From NCBI GenBank assembly GCA_000447185.1, contig KE647082.1:1-15339 (forward strand): a stretch of 15,339 nucleotides of DNA, written 5' to 3'. A program made the position numbers and the translations under genes. The notes below the pieces were generated by a model. The model was not told the DNA's origin and made no database searches. It saw nothing but the letters and a program-made list of their open reading frames with translations. Shown piece after piece: positions 1 through 7,464 of the stretch. Each line of letters begins with the position of its first letter. Position 1 is the first letter of the stretch. This DNA is from Vairimorpha apis BRL 01. Its lineage: Eukaryota; Microsporidia; Nosematidae.

Positions 1-1225
1 AATTTTCTATTAGATGAACTTTGTCTATTTGAACTTGTTTTTTCTGTCTTAATGTATTAAACAAAGTAGGATAATACTTTGCTTCTTGATTAAAAAAATA
101 TAAAATAGGAAGAATGCTTATTTCTTCTATAAAAATACTTTTATATTCATTTGTGTAAATATCAATGATTTTATTATTTATTGTTACATTATTTAATTCT
201 AAAAATTTTAGTATGTAAATTACACCATATTTATCGTTAACTAAATTACTAAAGTCTTTTTGAATCAAATTAAATAAAATGATAATTTCATTAGTATCTA
301 GTAAATTTAAACCTACCTCCAATCCTTTATATGTATATAAAAGAAGATGTAATTGTTTATTCCTTATAAACAAATCTAATAGAAATTTGATAGAAATTTT
401 TTCTTCGTTTATATATCTATGTAAAATATAATGTGTAATTTCAAAATTCCAACATCTTTTACTTGAAAGCTTCCTTATTAAAATAAAATTTTTACTAGTC
501 ACATAATCTATTTGTTGTTCTTTTTCTTTATTTTTATTATTCTCATCTACATTAAGTTGACATTTACTTTTAACGTCTTCAATTTCTACCCCATTTAATT
601 TAATATTTTCATTCTCTTTTTCAACATGTTGAAACTCTAATTTTACGTTAGATTCAAAATGATCATCAATTATTTCATCAGTATTTGAATAATGTAAAAT
701 TTCGGAAATAATTTCATGTTTACTTTTTCTATTACATAATTTAAATACTTCATCAATAACATATAATCCGTTTCTACTACAAACAATTTTATCTATATTA
801 AGTTTTATATGTTTAATAATTCCTACCAGATATTTTGTACTATGTTTTGCAAGTATAATAACAAACTGTTTAGAATATTCATGAATAGAAATGACTACTA
901 TGTTTTTCAAAGTTTCTTCAAAAATTTCATTTTTTAAATCATTATTTCCTTTTGTAAATAATAAATTTATATTGTTAAACATATTTTTTTGTTTAAGTAA
1001 TTGACAAAACAAACTTTTACAATTAATCCAAATTAAATCTATCTTTTGTTCAATAGTCTTTTTATCAGAAGATTTACATTTTAATAAAGATTTTATATCT
1101 TCAAAATTCTCCTTGATTTCTGTTAATAATTCAAAATCTTTTTCATTTTTTTTGTGTGATCTCTTTACTCGTTTTTTATTATTGCTTGCATTTTTTTGAT
1201 CACTATTGATTTTTGTTATTGTCAT
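1..1225 (-). CDS. PUF6: Puf6/PUM3 (Penguin)-like pumilio-repeat protein, 3' end outside window
   Basis: An open frame of 408 codons runs from an ATG at 1225 to the left edge without a stop, so the C-terminus is missing. The N-terminus is short and basic (KKRVKRSHKK, about residues 17-26), typical of a nucleolar protein. A helical region follows (about 30-75) that matches the family pattern of the segment preceding the first pumilio repeats. Weak pumilio-like repeats come next (residues about 100-165, including RNGLYVIDEVFKL), then an acidic/asparagine-rich linker (about 185-240). The last part (about 285-345) resembles the late repeats plus the start of the CPL domain (YTYKGLEVGLNLL, then DKYGVIYILKFL), which in PUM3 reads like an H-T-R-D-G block followed by a KYG block. 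Known Puf6/PUM3 proteins bind RNA non-specifically and act in large-subunit ribosome biogenesis. The assignment rests on recalled family patterns, not a search. No clear CCC signal precedes the ATG, only AACCGTTAAA. Confidence 0.7.
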   Translation of the reverse strand, partial: MTITKINSDQKNASNNKKRVKRSHKKNEKDFELLTEIKENFEDIKSLLKCKSSDKKTIEQKIDLIWINCKSLFCQLLKQKNMFNNINLLFTKGNNDLKNEIFEETLKNIVVISIHEYSKQFVIILAKHSTKYLVGIIKHIKLNIDKIVCSRNGLYVIDEVFKLCNRKSKHEIISEILHYSNTDEIIDDHFESNVKLEFQHVEKENENIKLNGVEIEDVKSKCQLNVDENNKNKEKEQQIDYVTSKNFILIRKLSSKRCWNFEITHYILHRYINEEKISIKFLLDLFIRNKQLHLLLYTYKGLEVGLNLLDTNEIIILFNLIQKDFSNLVNDKYGVIYILKFLELNNVTINNKIIDIYTNEYKSIFIEEISILPILYFFNQEAKYYPTLFNTLRQKKQVQIDKVHLIEN

Positions 1226-2231
1226 TTTAACGGTTAAAAATATATTCTTAAAATTATTACTTAATAAACTTTTTATTATAATAAGTGTATCTATTTAAAA
1301 TATATTATTCAACATTATAAATTGAATGATTATAAATAAATCTTTTATCTTTATTTTGATTATTTCGATTAAGAATAAAAAAATTTTTTGTGATTAAAAA
1401 GTAGTATAAATTTTGTAAAAAAAGAATTATTATTAAAAAAAAAGTTTTAGTTTTTAAAATTTAAAATTTTAATGATATTATAAATAGATAAACTATTAAA
1501 TTTCTTGTAAATTAAGTTTTTGAAAATAACACAATTATTATTTTATAAATACTGTATAAAAAATGAAAATAAAATTTTATTTAAAATGTTTTATAGTTTT
1601 TTGTGTATAAAAAAAATATTAATTAATAATTTCAATATAGAAATACATAGAGTATTTATATGTTTATTGAAAACGTAATGTTATTATGTTTGTTTTATAT
1701 TATAAATATATATTTTTGAATAATTATTCTAAATTATATATAAATTTAAAATGATAAAAAATGTGTTTTAAGTTTTTATAGAATTTTTAAACTAAAAAAA
1801 AATTAACGTAATTTACTTTTTCTTACTTCAAAAATATTTAAATAAAAATTATAAATAAAGATACAATAAAATATCTATCATTATTTCATTTTGAAAAAAC
1901 AATAAATTTTAAAATTTTGTTTATAAAAATAAAAAATTTAATAAAATTATTTTTACATTCGAATAAAAATTATTTCTTAAAATTATTTTATGCTATAAAA
2001 GTGAATAAATATGATAATTTATGTATTTTTAAATGATTTTATATGTTATTATGATTAACAATTTAAAAATAAAGTTTTTATTAATTAAATAATTATAAAA
2101 AAGATTAAATCTATGATTTGGCACACTTTAAATAAAAAATAAGCTATATATTTAATAAAAAAATCTCCTTAACATAATCTCCTTTAAACAACATTTTATC
2201 TATATCTTAAATATCTACTTTAACTCGTTTA
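1226..2231. other. AT-rich intergenic spacer, no gene seen
   Basis: About 1 kb of almost pure A/T between two divergently oriented genes. No frame of meaningful length, tRNA-like arm or repeat array was found on either strand. The only mildly structured part is near the right end, where AATCTCCTT occurs twice (2162-2170 and 2176-2184), about 50-60 bases before the next gene; it may be chance or a weak upstream element. Confidence 0.6.
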
Positions 2232-2906
2232 ATGCTTAGAAACGAACAGAATGAACGCATATATTATGATTCTTTATCTAATGAACAAAAAGATTTTTTA
2301 AAAGACATGTGCTTGAAATATTTAACAGACGAATCACAATCAAACATGGTATATGATTTTCTAAATAAATTTTTTGATTGTTCATGTTGTAATTATCAAT
2401 TAACAAATCATGTAGTAAATGAAAGTTTTTTAAATATGATTGAAAATTTGAATAATGATATTGAACAAATAGACGAAGATAAATGCAACAAAATTGTAGA
2501 AGCAGTTCGAAATGATATTAAAATAGATTTTAATGAAATTAAAAATACAGAAAAACCTTTTTTAATGTACATAGACAAATATTTTAATAATTGGTTACCA
2601 AATAAAATAAAAATACTGGTCTTAATTTCATATAATAAAGATGAAACTGTTTACAAAGAAGAATTTGTCGGTAGAATTCCATTTATAATTGATGAAAATT
2701 ATAGATCATTTTTTATAAAAATAAAAAATAAAACTTTAAATGAAAATATAAAACAACAAATAGCTGCAATTTTATTTAAATCACCAAAAAAAGATTTAAA
2801 AATAGAAACAAAAATACAAGAAGAAATATTACAAGATTTATTAAATATAGATTTTTCTGAATTTCCGTACTCATATTTTAGAAATGCAAAAACATTAAAT
2901 ATATAA
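2232..2906 (+). CDS. Hypothetical protein, 224 aa, unrecognised
   Basis: I do not recognise this protein. The reading frame is long for such AT-rich DNA, and its base composition is clearly richer in G and C than the flanks, so it is probably a real gene. The product is soluble-looking, rich in Asn, Lys, Ile and Glu, with no signal peptide or membrane segment. It is probably mainly helical in the first half, with a short cysteine cluster (CSCC, residues 50-53) and an isolated Cys at 84. A more beta-like stretch follows (about 120-165, IKILVLISYN then FVGRIPFII), and the C-terminal tail is helical. No zinc-finger spacing, Walker motif or other signature is visible. The start is the first ATG; no CCC/GGG triplet stands just upstream (AACTCGTTTA). 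It converges on the tRNA-Arg, with only 4 bases between its stop codon and the tRNA 3' end. Confidence 0.65.
   Translation: MLRNEQNERIYYDSLSNEQKDFLKDMCLKYLTDESQSNMVYDFLNKFFDCSCCNYQLTNHVVNESFLNMIENLNNDIEQIDEDKCNKIVEAVRNDIKIDFNEIKNTEKPFLMYIDKYFNNWLPNKIKILVLISYNKDETVYKEEFVGRIPFIIDENYRSFFIKIKNKTLNENIKQQIAAILFKSPKKDLKIETKIQEEILQDLLNIDFSEFPYSYFRNAKTLNI
2888..2892 (-). terminator. Possible Pol III T-run terminator for tRNA-Arg
   Basis: Five consecutive T on the minus strand, 18 bases past the tRNA 3' end and inside the end of the convergent hypothetical gene. Pol III stops at runs of four or more T. This is the first such run after the tRNA, but T-runs are frequent in this DNA, so support is positional only. 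Confidence 0.35.
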
Positions 2907-2910
2907 ACAC

Positions 2911-2981
2911 GTTCGTGATGGGATTCGAACCCACAATCTTGGCTTTAGGAGAGCCACGCCTTACCATTGGGCCACACGAAC
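2911..2981 (-). tRNA. tRNA-Arg, anticodon CCU
   Basis: The minus strand folds into a complete 71-nt cloverleaf. The acceptor stem is GTTCGTG with CACGAAC (7 perfect pairs). The D arm is GCC/GGC with a 9-base loop, and the anticodon stem is TGGCT/AGCCA around the loop CTCCTAA, giving anticodon CCT (reads AGG, arginine). The variable loop has five bases, and the T arm is GTGGG/CCCAT around TTCGAAT. Both internal Pol III promoters are present: an A box at 2964-2974 (TGGCCCAATGG) and a B box at 2921-2931 (GGTTCGAATCC). There is no intron and no encoded CCA, as expected for a eukaryotic nuclear tRNA. It lies 5 bases after the RFC1 stop codon on the same strand and 4 bases from the stop of the convergent orphan gene. 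Confidence 0.95.
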
Positions 2982-2986
2982 ATAAA

Positions 2987-3262
2987 TTAATAAATTTGCT
3001 CATTTTCATTTTCTTCACTTTCCAGTGTGTCTTTAGACTTTTTTACATCTTCTTGTGCATAAGTCAATTTTCTCTTTAATTTATTGTATAATTTAGTAAA
3101 TTCGCTTTTTGTTTTAGTATTAATTTCTTTATATAATAATGTTCCATTAAGTAATATTTCTGACAAATTCATAATATCCTCTTTAATCAGATCAAATTTT
3201 ATAAATATATCCAAAACATTTTGAATTTTATTATTTTTCAAATAATTAATAAAATTTAAAAT
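2987..3262 (-). other. RFC1: RFC1 segment 4: C-terminal domain in third shifted frame
   Basis: Reads KNNKIQNVLDIFIKFDLIKEDIM... then KSEFTKLYNKLKRKLTYAQEDVKKSKD, with an acidic tail ending at the stop at 2987. The D-L-I-K-E-D block followed by FTKLYNK corresponds to the end of the RFC1 C-terminal domain, where human RFC1 has a D-L-M-K-E-D block followed by an FTRxYN block. On its own it could be taken for an 84-residue hypothetical gene starting from a TTG, but it has no ATG and continues RFC1. Confidence 0.78.
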
Positions 3263-4693
3263 AATAAATTAGATTCATATTTTCGAAATTCTTCAGTGTT
3301 TGATCGAATTTTGATTGCAGAATGAAATTTAATATCTTTTAAATTTCTTAAATGTTTTTGATATCTAGAATTTTGTCCAAGCCAATTAGGAAAATCAATA
3401 CGTTTATTCAGTGATTTTCCATGAGTTGGAACAACAACACTGTAAAAAGCGTGTAATGGTAAAAGACTGTATTCTTGTTGACTTCCTCTTATTAATTTAT
3501 CTATTGTGTCGCCAATAGAAAGTGCTTCAGAAGAATCATAACATTCTTTTAAAGTTTTAAAATTTGCTTTTAAATAATTTTCAGATACAAATAACGGTAC
3601 AATTGTATAATCTTCAAAATATAATTTTGTTTGTCTTCAATAGATTTTTTATGAAATAATTCTGTAGCTATTTCAAATACATTTCTTGATAGATCTTTTT
3701 TTGTCATATTATCAGTTTCTTCTAAATTTATTGATTTTTTTAAACAAATTTTTTGCAAAGTATTTAAAATATATCTAAAATCATTATTTGCCAAGAGGAT
3801 TATTTCATTCAAAATATTATCTCCTATTTCTTTTTTTCTATTTCTAAAATTTTTCTTAATCGATTTATTATAGACCTAGAATCTAATTTTCTAAATTTTA
3901 AATCAAGACAATTATTTGCTAACGTACGAATCTTTAAATTATTTCTATCATTACAAATGCATACAATTGGAACAAGACTAGTTTTAATTAAAGAATTAAG
4001 TTCTTGTAAACCACCTCTATCACTAGTCATTCCATCTACTTCATCCATTAATATGACTTTCTTTTTAGGTTCTCCTGTAAACGATAAACTTTTTGTATTT
4101 ATTAATCCTTTAATTTTGGATATAATAAGAAATTTATTTCTAACATCACTAGCGTTGAATTCGATCAAGTCGAAATTTAATTCTTTACAAAGTACCATAA
4201 CAGATGATGTTTTACCAATACCAGGACTACCGCTTAAAAGAGCTCCTTTAAACTTAGTATTTCCCAATAAAAAATCTTCAAGTTGATTTACAATATTTTG
4301 ATTACCAATTATATCTTTTTTATTTTTAGGTCTGTATTTTTCAGCCCAAGTACTATAATTACTGAGTAATTCATCTTTGCTCAAATCATCATCATAAGCT
4401 TTAACCATACCTGTATTTCTTTTGTCAATATCTACAGAAACGTTGACAGTCTTCATACTTTCTTTAATTCTCATAACAAACTCCGGTTCATACATTATCT
4501 TAATATTCATATCATTAGCTTTTTTAAGTTTTACAGGACCTGGTTCTACACCTACAACAAGTATATCTGTTTTTCCAGATATTGCATTTGTACATTTTCC
4601 ACCAAGTAAAATTATTTGAGATTTTGCATAATCTCTATTTAACGAAAGTTCTCCAGTAAATACAACAGTTTTATTTTTAAAAAAATTAAGCAT
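2987..4693 (-). CDS. RFC1: Replication factor C subunit 1 (RFC1), interrupted by three single-base frameshifts
   Basis: This is the large subunit of the RFC clamp loader, which opens and loads PCNA at primer ends in the nucleus. Across the locus (about 569 codons; yeast and human forms are 861 and 1148 aa) the expected domains appear in order. A BRCT domain spans residues 1-80. An AAA+ ATPase follows, with Walker A GSPGIGKT (155-162), Walker B LMDEVD (215-220) and sensor-1 region CICNDRN (245-251). Then come the lid and collar helices, including a VPLF...ENYL block near 3555-3600 and SLLP near 3455, and the RFC1 C-terminal domain ending at 2987. The frame breaks near 3831-3837, 3625-3628 and 3258-3261. 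Each break is repaired by one extra base in a homopolymer, so all go the same way. Assembly undercalling of homopolymers or gene decay are the main explanations; RFC1 is normally essential. A CCCC motif lies 5 bases before the ATG. Confidence 0.88.
3256..3628 (-). other. RFC1: RFC1 segment 3: collar region in second shifted frame
   Basis: About 120 codons open from the second break to a TAA at 3256-3258. Landmarks in order are YFEDYTIVPLFVSENYL, IGDTIDKLIRG, YSLLPLHAFYSVVVPT, IDFPNWLGQNSRYQKH and RSNTEEFRKYE. These match the conserved collar of RFC1 (the VPL...ENYL, SLLP and F-P-x-WLG motifs). The segment has no start codon of its own and is easy to miss. The stop lies in a run of T and A, where one added T would join it to the last segment. 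Confidence 0.8.
3613..3834 (-). other. RFC1: RFC1 segment 2: AAA+ lid region in shifted frame
   Basis: Reads EIGDN..., ANNDFRYILNTLQ and ...RNVFEIATELFHKKSIEDKQ, matching the end of the RFC AAA+ lid and the start of the collar. Beyond about 3625 this frame turns into non-homologous Ile/Tyr-rich sequence, while the homologous reading resumes in the neighbouring frame. The limits are approximate because the exact missing bases cannot be placed within homopolymer runs. Confidence 0.75.
3824..4693 (-). CDS. RFC1: RFC1 segment 1: BRCT domain plus AAA+ ATPase core (289 codons before first frameshift)
   Basis: This is the part of RFC1 readable without interruption from the ATG. It ends at a stop immediately after a Lys run (the IEKKK end), in the middle of the AAA+ lid domain, so 289 residues is not a natural end. 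The homologous reading continues on the same strand in the next frame (EIGDNILNEIILLANNDFRY), which is typical RFC lid sequence. An automatic annotation would report this as a short RFC1. As it stands, the product would have the ATPase site but no collar, and so no way to join the RFC pentamer. Confidence 0.8.
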   Translation of the reverse strand: MLNFFKNKTVVFTGELSLNRDYAKSQIILLGGKCTNAISGKTDILVVGVEPGPVKLKKANDMNIKIMYEPEFVMRIKESMKTVNVSVDIDKRNTGMVKAYDDDLSKDELLSNYSTWAEKYRPKNKKDIIGNQNIVNQLEDFLLGNTKFKGALLSGSPGIGKTSSVMVLCKELNFDLIEFNASDVRNKFLIISKIKGLINTKSLSFTGEPKKKVILMDEVDGMTSDRGGLQELNSLIKTSLVPIVCICNDRNNLKIRTLANNCLDLKFRKLDSRSIINRLRKILEIEKKK

Positions 4694-4698
4694 TTTGT

Positions 4699-4702
4699 GG
4701 GG
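4699..4702 (-). promoter_or_regulatory. Microsporidian CCC-like start signal of RFC1
   Basis: On the minus strand the sequence before the ATG reads AAACCCCACAAA-ATG, with CCCC 5 bases from the start codon. C is very rare in the surrounding DNA, so the cluster stands out. It matches the CCC-like signal known just upstream of start codons in microsporidia. Confidence 0.7.
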
Positions 4703-6100
4703 TTTTAATTTGTAATTATAAAATTTAATCTGATATGTTTATATATAATTGTAATAATAAAAAAATTTAAAAAAAATGTTTCTAACTATTTTATAATTAA
4801 TATTTCACTATATTCATTTCATTTGAACATAATTATTTAAAACTTATATTTTTAACAATGAAAAAATAAAAATAAGTTTTTTTATTTGATAGTCAATAAT
4901 ATGTTTATATTATTTTTTTGTTGCTAAAAAACATTTACATTTGGTAATTAAAAAGTAAATTTATAAATTTACTTAAATAATAAAATTAAATTTCAATGAT
5001 ATTTTTAAATATAAAAATATTATTTAATTTTTATCTTAATAATTTAAAATTATTGTCTACAAATATTATAAATACCAAATATTGGTAACCTTTGATAGTA
5101 TTATAAAAAAATAGAAAAACTTCAAATTTTTAAATTTAGCTTATAACATTAATTTCATTTTTACATTTAATTAGATAATTGTATTCTAAGTTTATATTTA
5201 AAAAAAATTTTATTTAGTTATTTTTAGTTAAAATTTCATTTTATATTAAGACCTTTCTAAAAAGTTTTTTAAGTTATTTTTGTTTTGAAATTAAAGTCAA
5301 AAGTAAAAATAATTTTGTTTAAATTTTTATAAAAAAATCAATATTTTATAATATTTTTATGTGTTCACCATTGAAACACTTATTATTTAAAAAAAAATTT
5401 TATTTTTTTTCATATAAACAATAAAATAATTTTTTGAACCATACAATAAACTTTTTGATAAAATATTAATTAATATATCCTTTAAAATAACCATTTTTTT
5501 TTATAAAAATTTTATTTTACTTTATTTATATAATAAATATAATAAAATTTTAATAATTCATTAAGTTTCATTTATTTTATATAATATTAGAATGTGATTT
5601 TTTTAATGCTAGGTTATAAATATAAACTTAGAATCTAATAATATAGAATTAAAATATATATAATAAAATATCTATTTTAAAAAAACCTACTTATACATTT
5701 TATTTTAAATTATTAATTAAAATAATTTATAGAAAACTTTACAATTTTTTAAAAGATGTGAATTTTTAAGATGAATTTATAAAAAAAAATTATTGATAAA
5801 AGTTCATACACATTGTCTAATTTAAAAATTTTTAATTTTATCAATAAAATATATGTTTAAAATTTTTTTATTTGTTCATTTTCCAAAAATAAAATCATTA
5901 ATTTTAAAATTCAATTTAATTTATTTATTTAAAATTCTTATTAGAATTGTCACCACCTTTATTAAATTTAAAATAAATATTTTTCATATTAATCAATATT
6001 CAAATTTTCAATTTAAAAAACAATATTTGTCTTAAAATGATTTTTTTGACGCATCAAAATCTAGATTACTTTTACTTTACATTATAAAATAAATATTAAA

Positions 6101-6104
6101 CCCC
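6101..6104 (+). promoter_or_regulatory. CCC-like start signal of RVB1
   Basis: CCCC lies two bases before the RVB1 ATG, within a stretch otherwise made of A and T. It supports 6107 as the true start and implies a very short leader, as known for microsporidian mRNAs. Confidence 0.7.
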
Positions 6105-6106
6105 GA

Positions 6107-7327
6107 ATGTTTATCAATAGAAGCAAAGGTTTACATAATCATGTAAAGTTTTTAGGAGTTGGAGATGACGATAGTGTAGAAAATTTTAATGATTCATTTA
6201 TTTGCGATAAAGACGTACATAAAGCAGCAGAACTTATTATAGAAGTAGTAAGATCTCAAATATTTTCTGGAAAAGTTTTTTTAATAACAGGTCCAACTGG
6301 TTGCGGCAAAACTGCTTTAACTGTTGCATTAAGCGAAGAATTAGGTTCTAAATTTCCATTTGTTAGTAAATCTGCAAGTGATTTTAATTCAAACGAAATT
6401 AAAAATACTGAAATTTTAGAAGAATCTCTTAGAAAAGCAATTCTTGTTAAAATTTATGAAGTTAAAGACATATATGAAGGTGAAGTTACATCATTTGATG
6501 AAAATAATATTACAATACGTTCTTTAAAAGGTACAAAAACATTTAAACTATCAAAAGAATTGCAAGATCAAATTTCTTATCAAATGTTACGTGTTGGTGA
6601 TGTTGTTCATATTGATTCATCTTCTGGTATCTTAAAAAAAATGGGAAGAAGTGAGTCTTGTATGAATGATTTTGATTTAGAAGCAGAAAGATATGTGCCT
6701 TTACCTAAAGGAGAAATCTATAAAAGACGAGAGTTTATTCAAGAAACAACTTTGCATGATCTTGATATTTCACAAGTAAATCCTACCGGTCAAGACAATT
6801 TATCATTAATTCATCAAATTGTAAGTAATAAAAAATTTGAAATTACTGATAAGTTAAGAAACGATGTAGATAATTTAGTTATTTCAAATCAAAACTGTGA
6901 AGTTTTTTTTGGCGTGTTACATATAGATAATGCTCACTTGCTTGATAAAAAAACATTATTATATCTAAAAAAAGCTATAGATTTATCATGTTGTCCAACC
7001 ATAATTTTAACAGTTGATATTGAAAAAGAAAATATTCATAACAATGCGGAAAGATTGTTTTATGGAATGCCTCAAGATTTGTTAAACAAGTGTTTAGTTA
7101 TACCAATGAAGAAAAATGATATTAAAACAGAAAAATTAATTATTGAAAAACGATTAAAAAAAGATCAAGTAATTACCGACAATCAAACTTTAGAGTACTT
7201 TTATAAGTTGTGTTCAGAAAAAGGATTGATTTATGTTATTGAAATAATTTCTTTGCTTCGAAGTTATGATAAAATTATACAAATATCTGATGTTGAAGAG
7301 ATTACTTCTATATTTAGTTCTATATAA
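6107..7327 (+). CDS. RVB1: RuvB-like AAA+ protein RVB1 (TIP49/pontin) with degenerate ATPase site
   Basis: RVB1 and RVB2 form hexameric AAA+ rings that serve INO80/SWR1 remodelling and R2TP-dependent snoRNP and kinase assembly. At 406 aa this protein is shorter than the usual ~455-460. Landmarks are LHNHVKFLG (9-17), Walker A GPTGCGKT (62-69), NEIKNTEIL (96-104) and the OB-fold insertion (about 121-190). The RVB1-type block FDLEAERYVPLPKGEIYKRR (189-208) and TLHDLD (215-220) favour RVB1 over RVB2. The catalytic apparatus is eroded: Walker B is D274-N-A-H instead of DEVH, the sensor-1 Asn is D304, the arginine-finger position is K328, and the sensor-2 Arg is I375. The protein could bind nucleotide but is unlikely to hydrolyse it by the normal mechanism. 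The frame is otherwise intact and conserved, which argues against a pseudogene. NMD3 follows 137 bases downstream on the same strand. Confidence 0.9.
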   Translation: MFINRSKGLHNHVKFLGVGDDDSVENFNDSFICDKDVHKAAELIIEVVRSQIFSGKVFLITGPTGCGKTALTVALSEELGSKFPFVSKSASDFNSNEIKNTEILEESLRKAILVKIYEVKDIYEGEVTSFDENNITIRSLKGTKTFKLSKELQDQISYQMLRVGDVVHIDSSSGILKKMGRSESCMNDFDLEAERYVPLPKGEIYKRREFIQETTLHDLDISQVNPTGQDNLSLIHQIVSNKKFEITDKLRNDVDNLVISNQNCEVFFGVLHIDNAHLLDKKTLLYLKKAIDLSCCPTIILTVDIEKENIHNNAERLFYGMPQDLLNKCLVIPMKKNDIKTEKLIIEKRLKKDQVITDNQTLEYFYKLCSEKGLIYVIEIISLLRSYDKIIQISDVEEITSIFSSI

Positions 7328-7456
7328 ATTCTTGTCTTTAATTTTTTTTGAATAATATTTTTAATTGCGGTTTTTTTAAAAATACATATTTACTGAGTTT
7401 AAATTTACAATTTATAATTTATTATTTGAATATTTTCTAAGTATTATTTTTATATA

Positions 7457-7459
7457 CCC
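7457..7459 (+). promoter_or_regulatory. CCC-like start signal of NMD3
   Basis: TATACCCTTAAA precedes the ATG, with CCC 5 bases upstream. It is the only C cluster in the 137-base RVB1-NMD3 spacer, so NMD3 probably has its own promoter rather than being co-transcribed with RVB1. Confidence 0.7.
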
Positions 7460-7464
7460 TTAAA

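Larger units (their letters stand above)
4694..6106. other. AT-rich intergenic spacer, no gene seen
   Basis: About 1.4 kb between the divergent RFC1 and RVB1 genes, nearly all A/T apart from the CCCC start signals at each end. The longest frame (5853-6035, plus, 60 codons) is Phe/Ile/Leu/Lys-rich noise expected from this composition. No RNA gene or array was recognised. A short imperfect palindrome sits at 5073-5087. Confidence 0.6.

Noticed and set aside
2987..3241. Separate 84-residue gene
   Set aside because: It has no ATG start and its sequence is the RFC1 C-terminal domain, continuing the gene across a frameshift.
3957..4286. Plus-strand frame of 109 codons within RFC1
   Set aside because: Antisense shadow of the RFC1 ATPase segment; no recognisable protein and no start signal.
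4422..4619. Plus-strand frame of 65 codons within RFC1
   Set aside because: Antisense shadow of the BRCT-containing part.
3256..4693. Introns in RFC1 explaining the frame changes
   Set aside because: At each break the homologous residues run on without missing sequence and no GT...AG pair is needed; a one-base change suffices each time.
5073..5087. Imperfect palindrome TACCAAATATTGGTA as an operator or origin element
   Set aside because: Short, isolated, no second copy found, and AT-rich palindromes are common by chance here.
5853..6035. Plus-strand frame of 60 codons in the RFC1-RVB1 spacer
   Set aside because: Phe/Ile/Leu/Lys/Asn-only composition is what random AT-rich DNA gives; no start signal or family.
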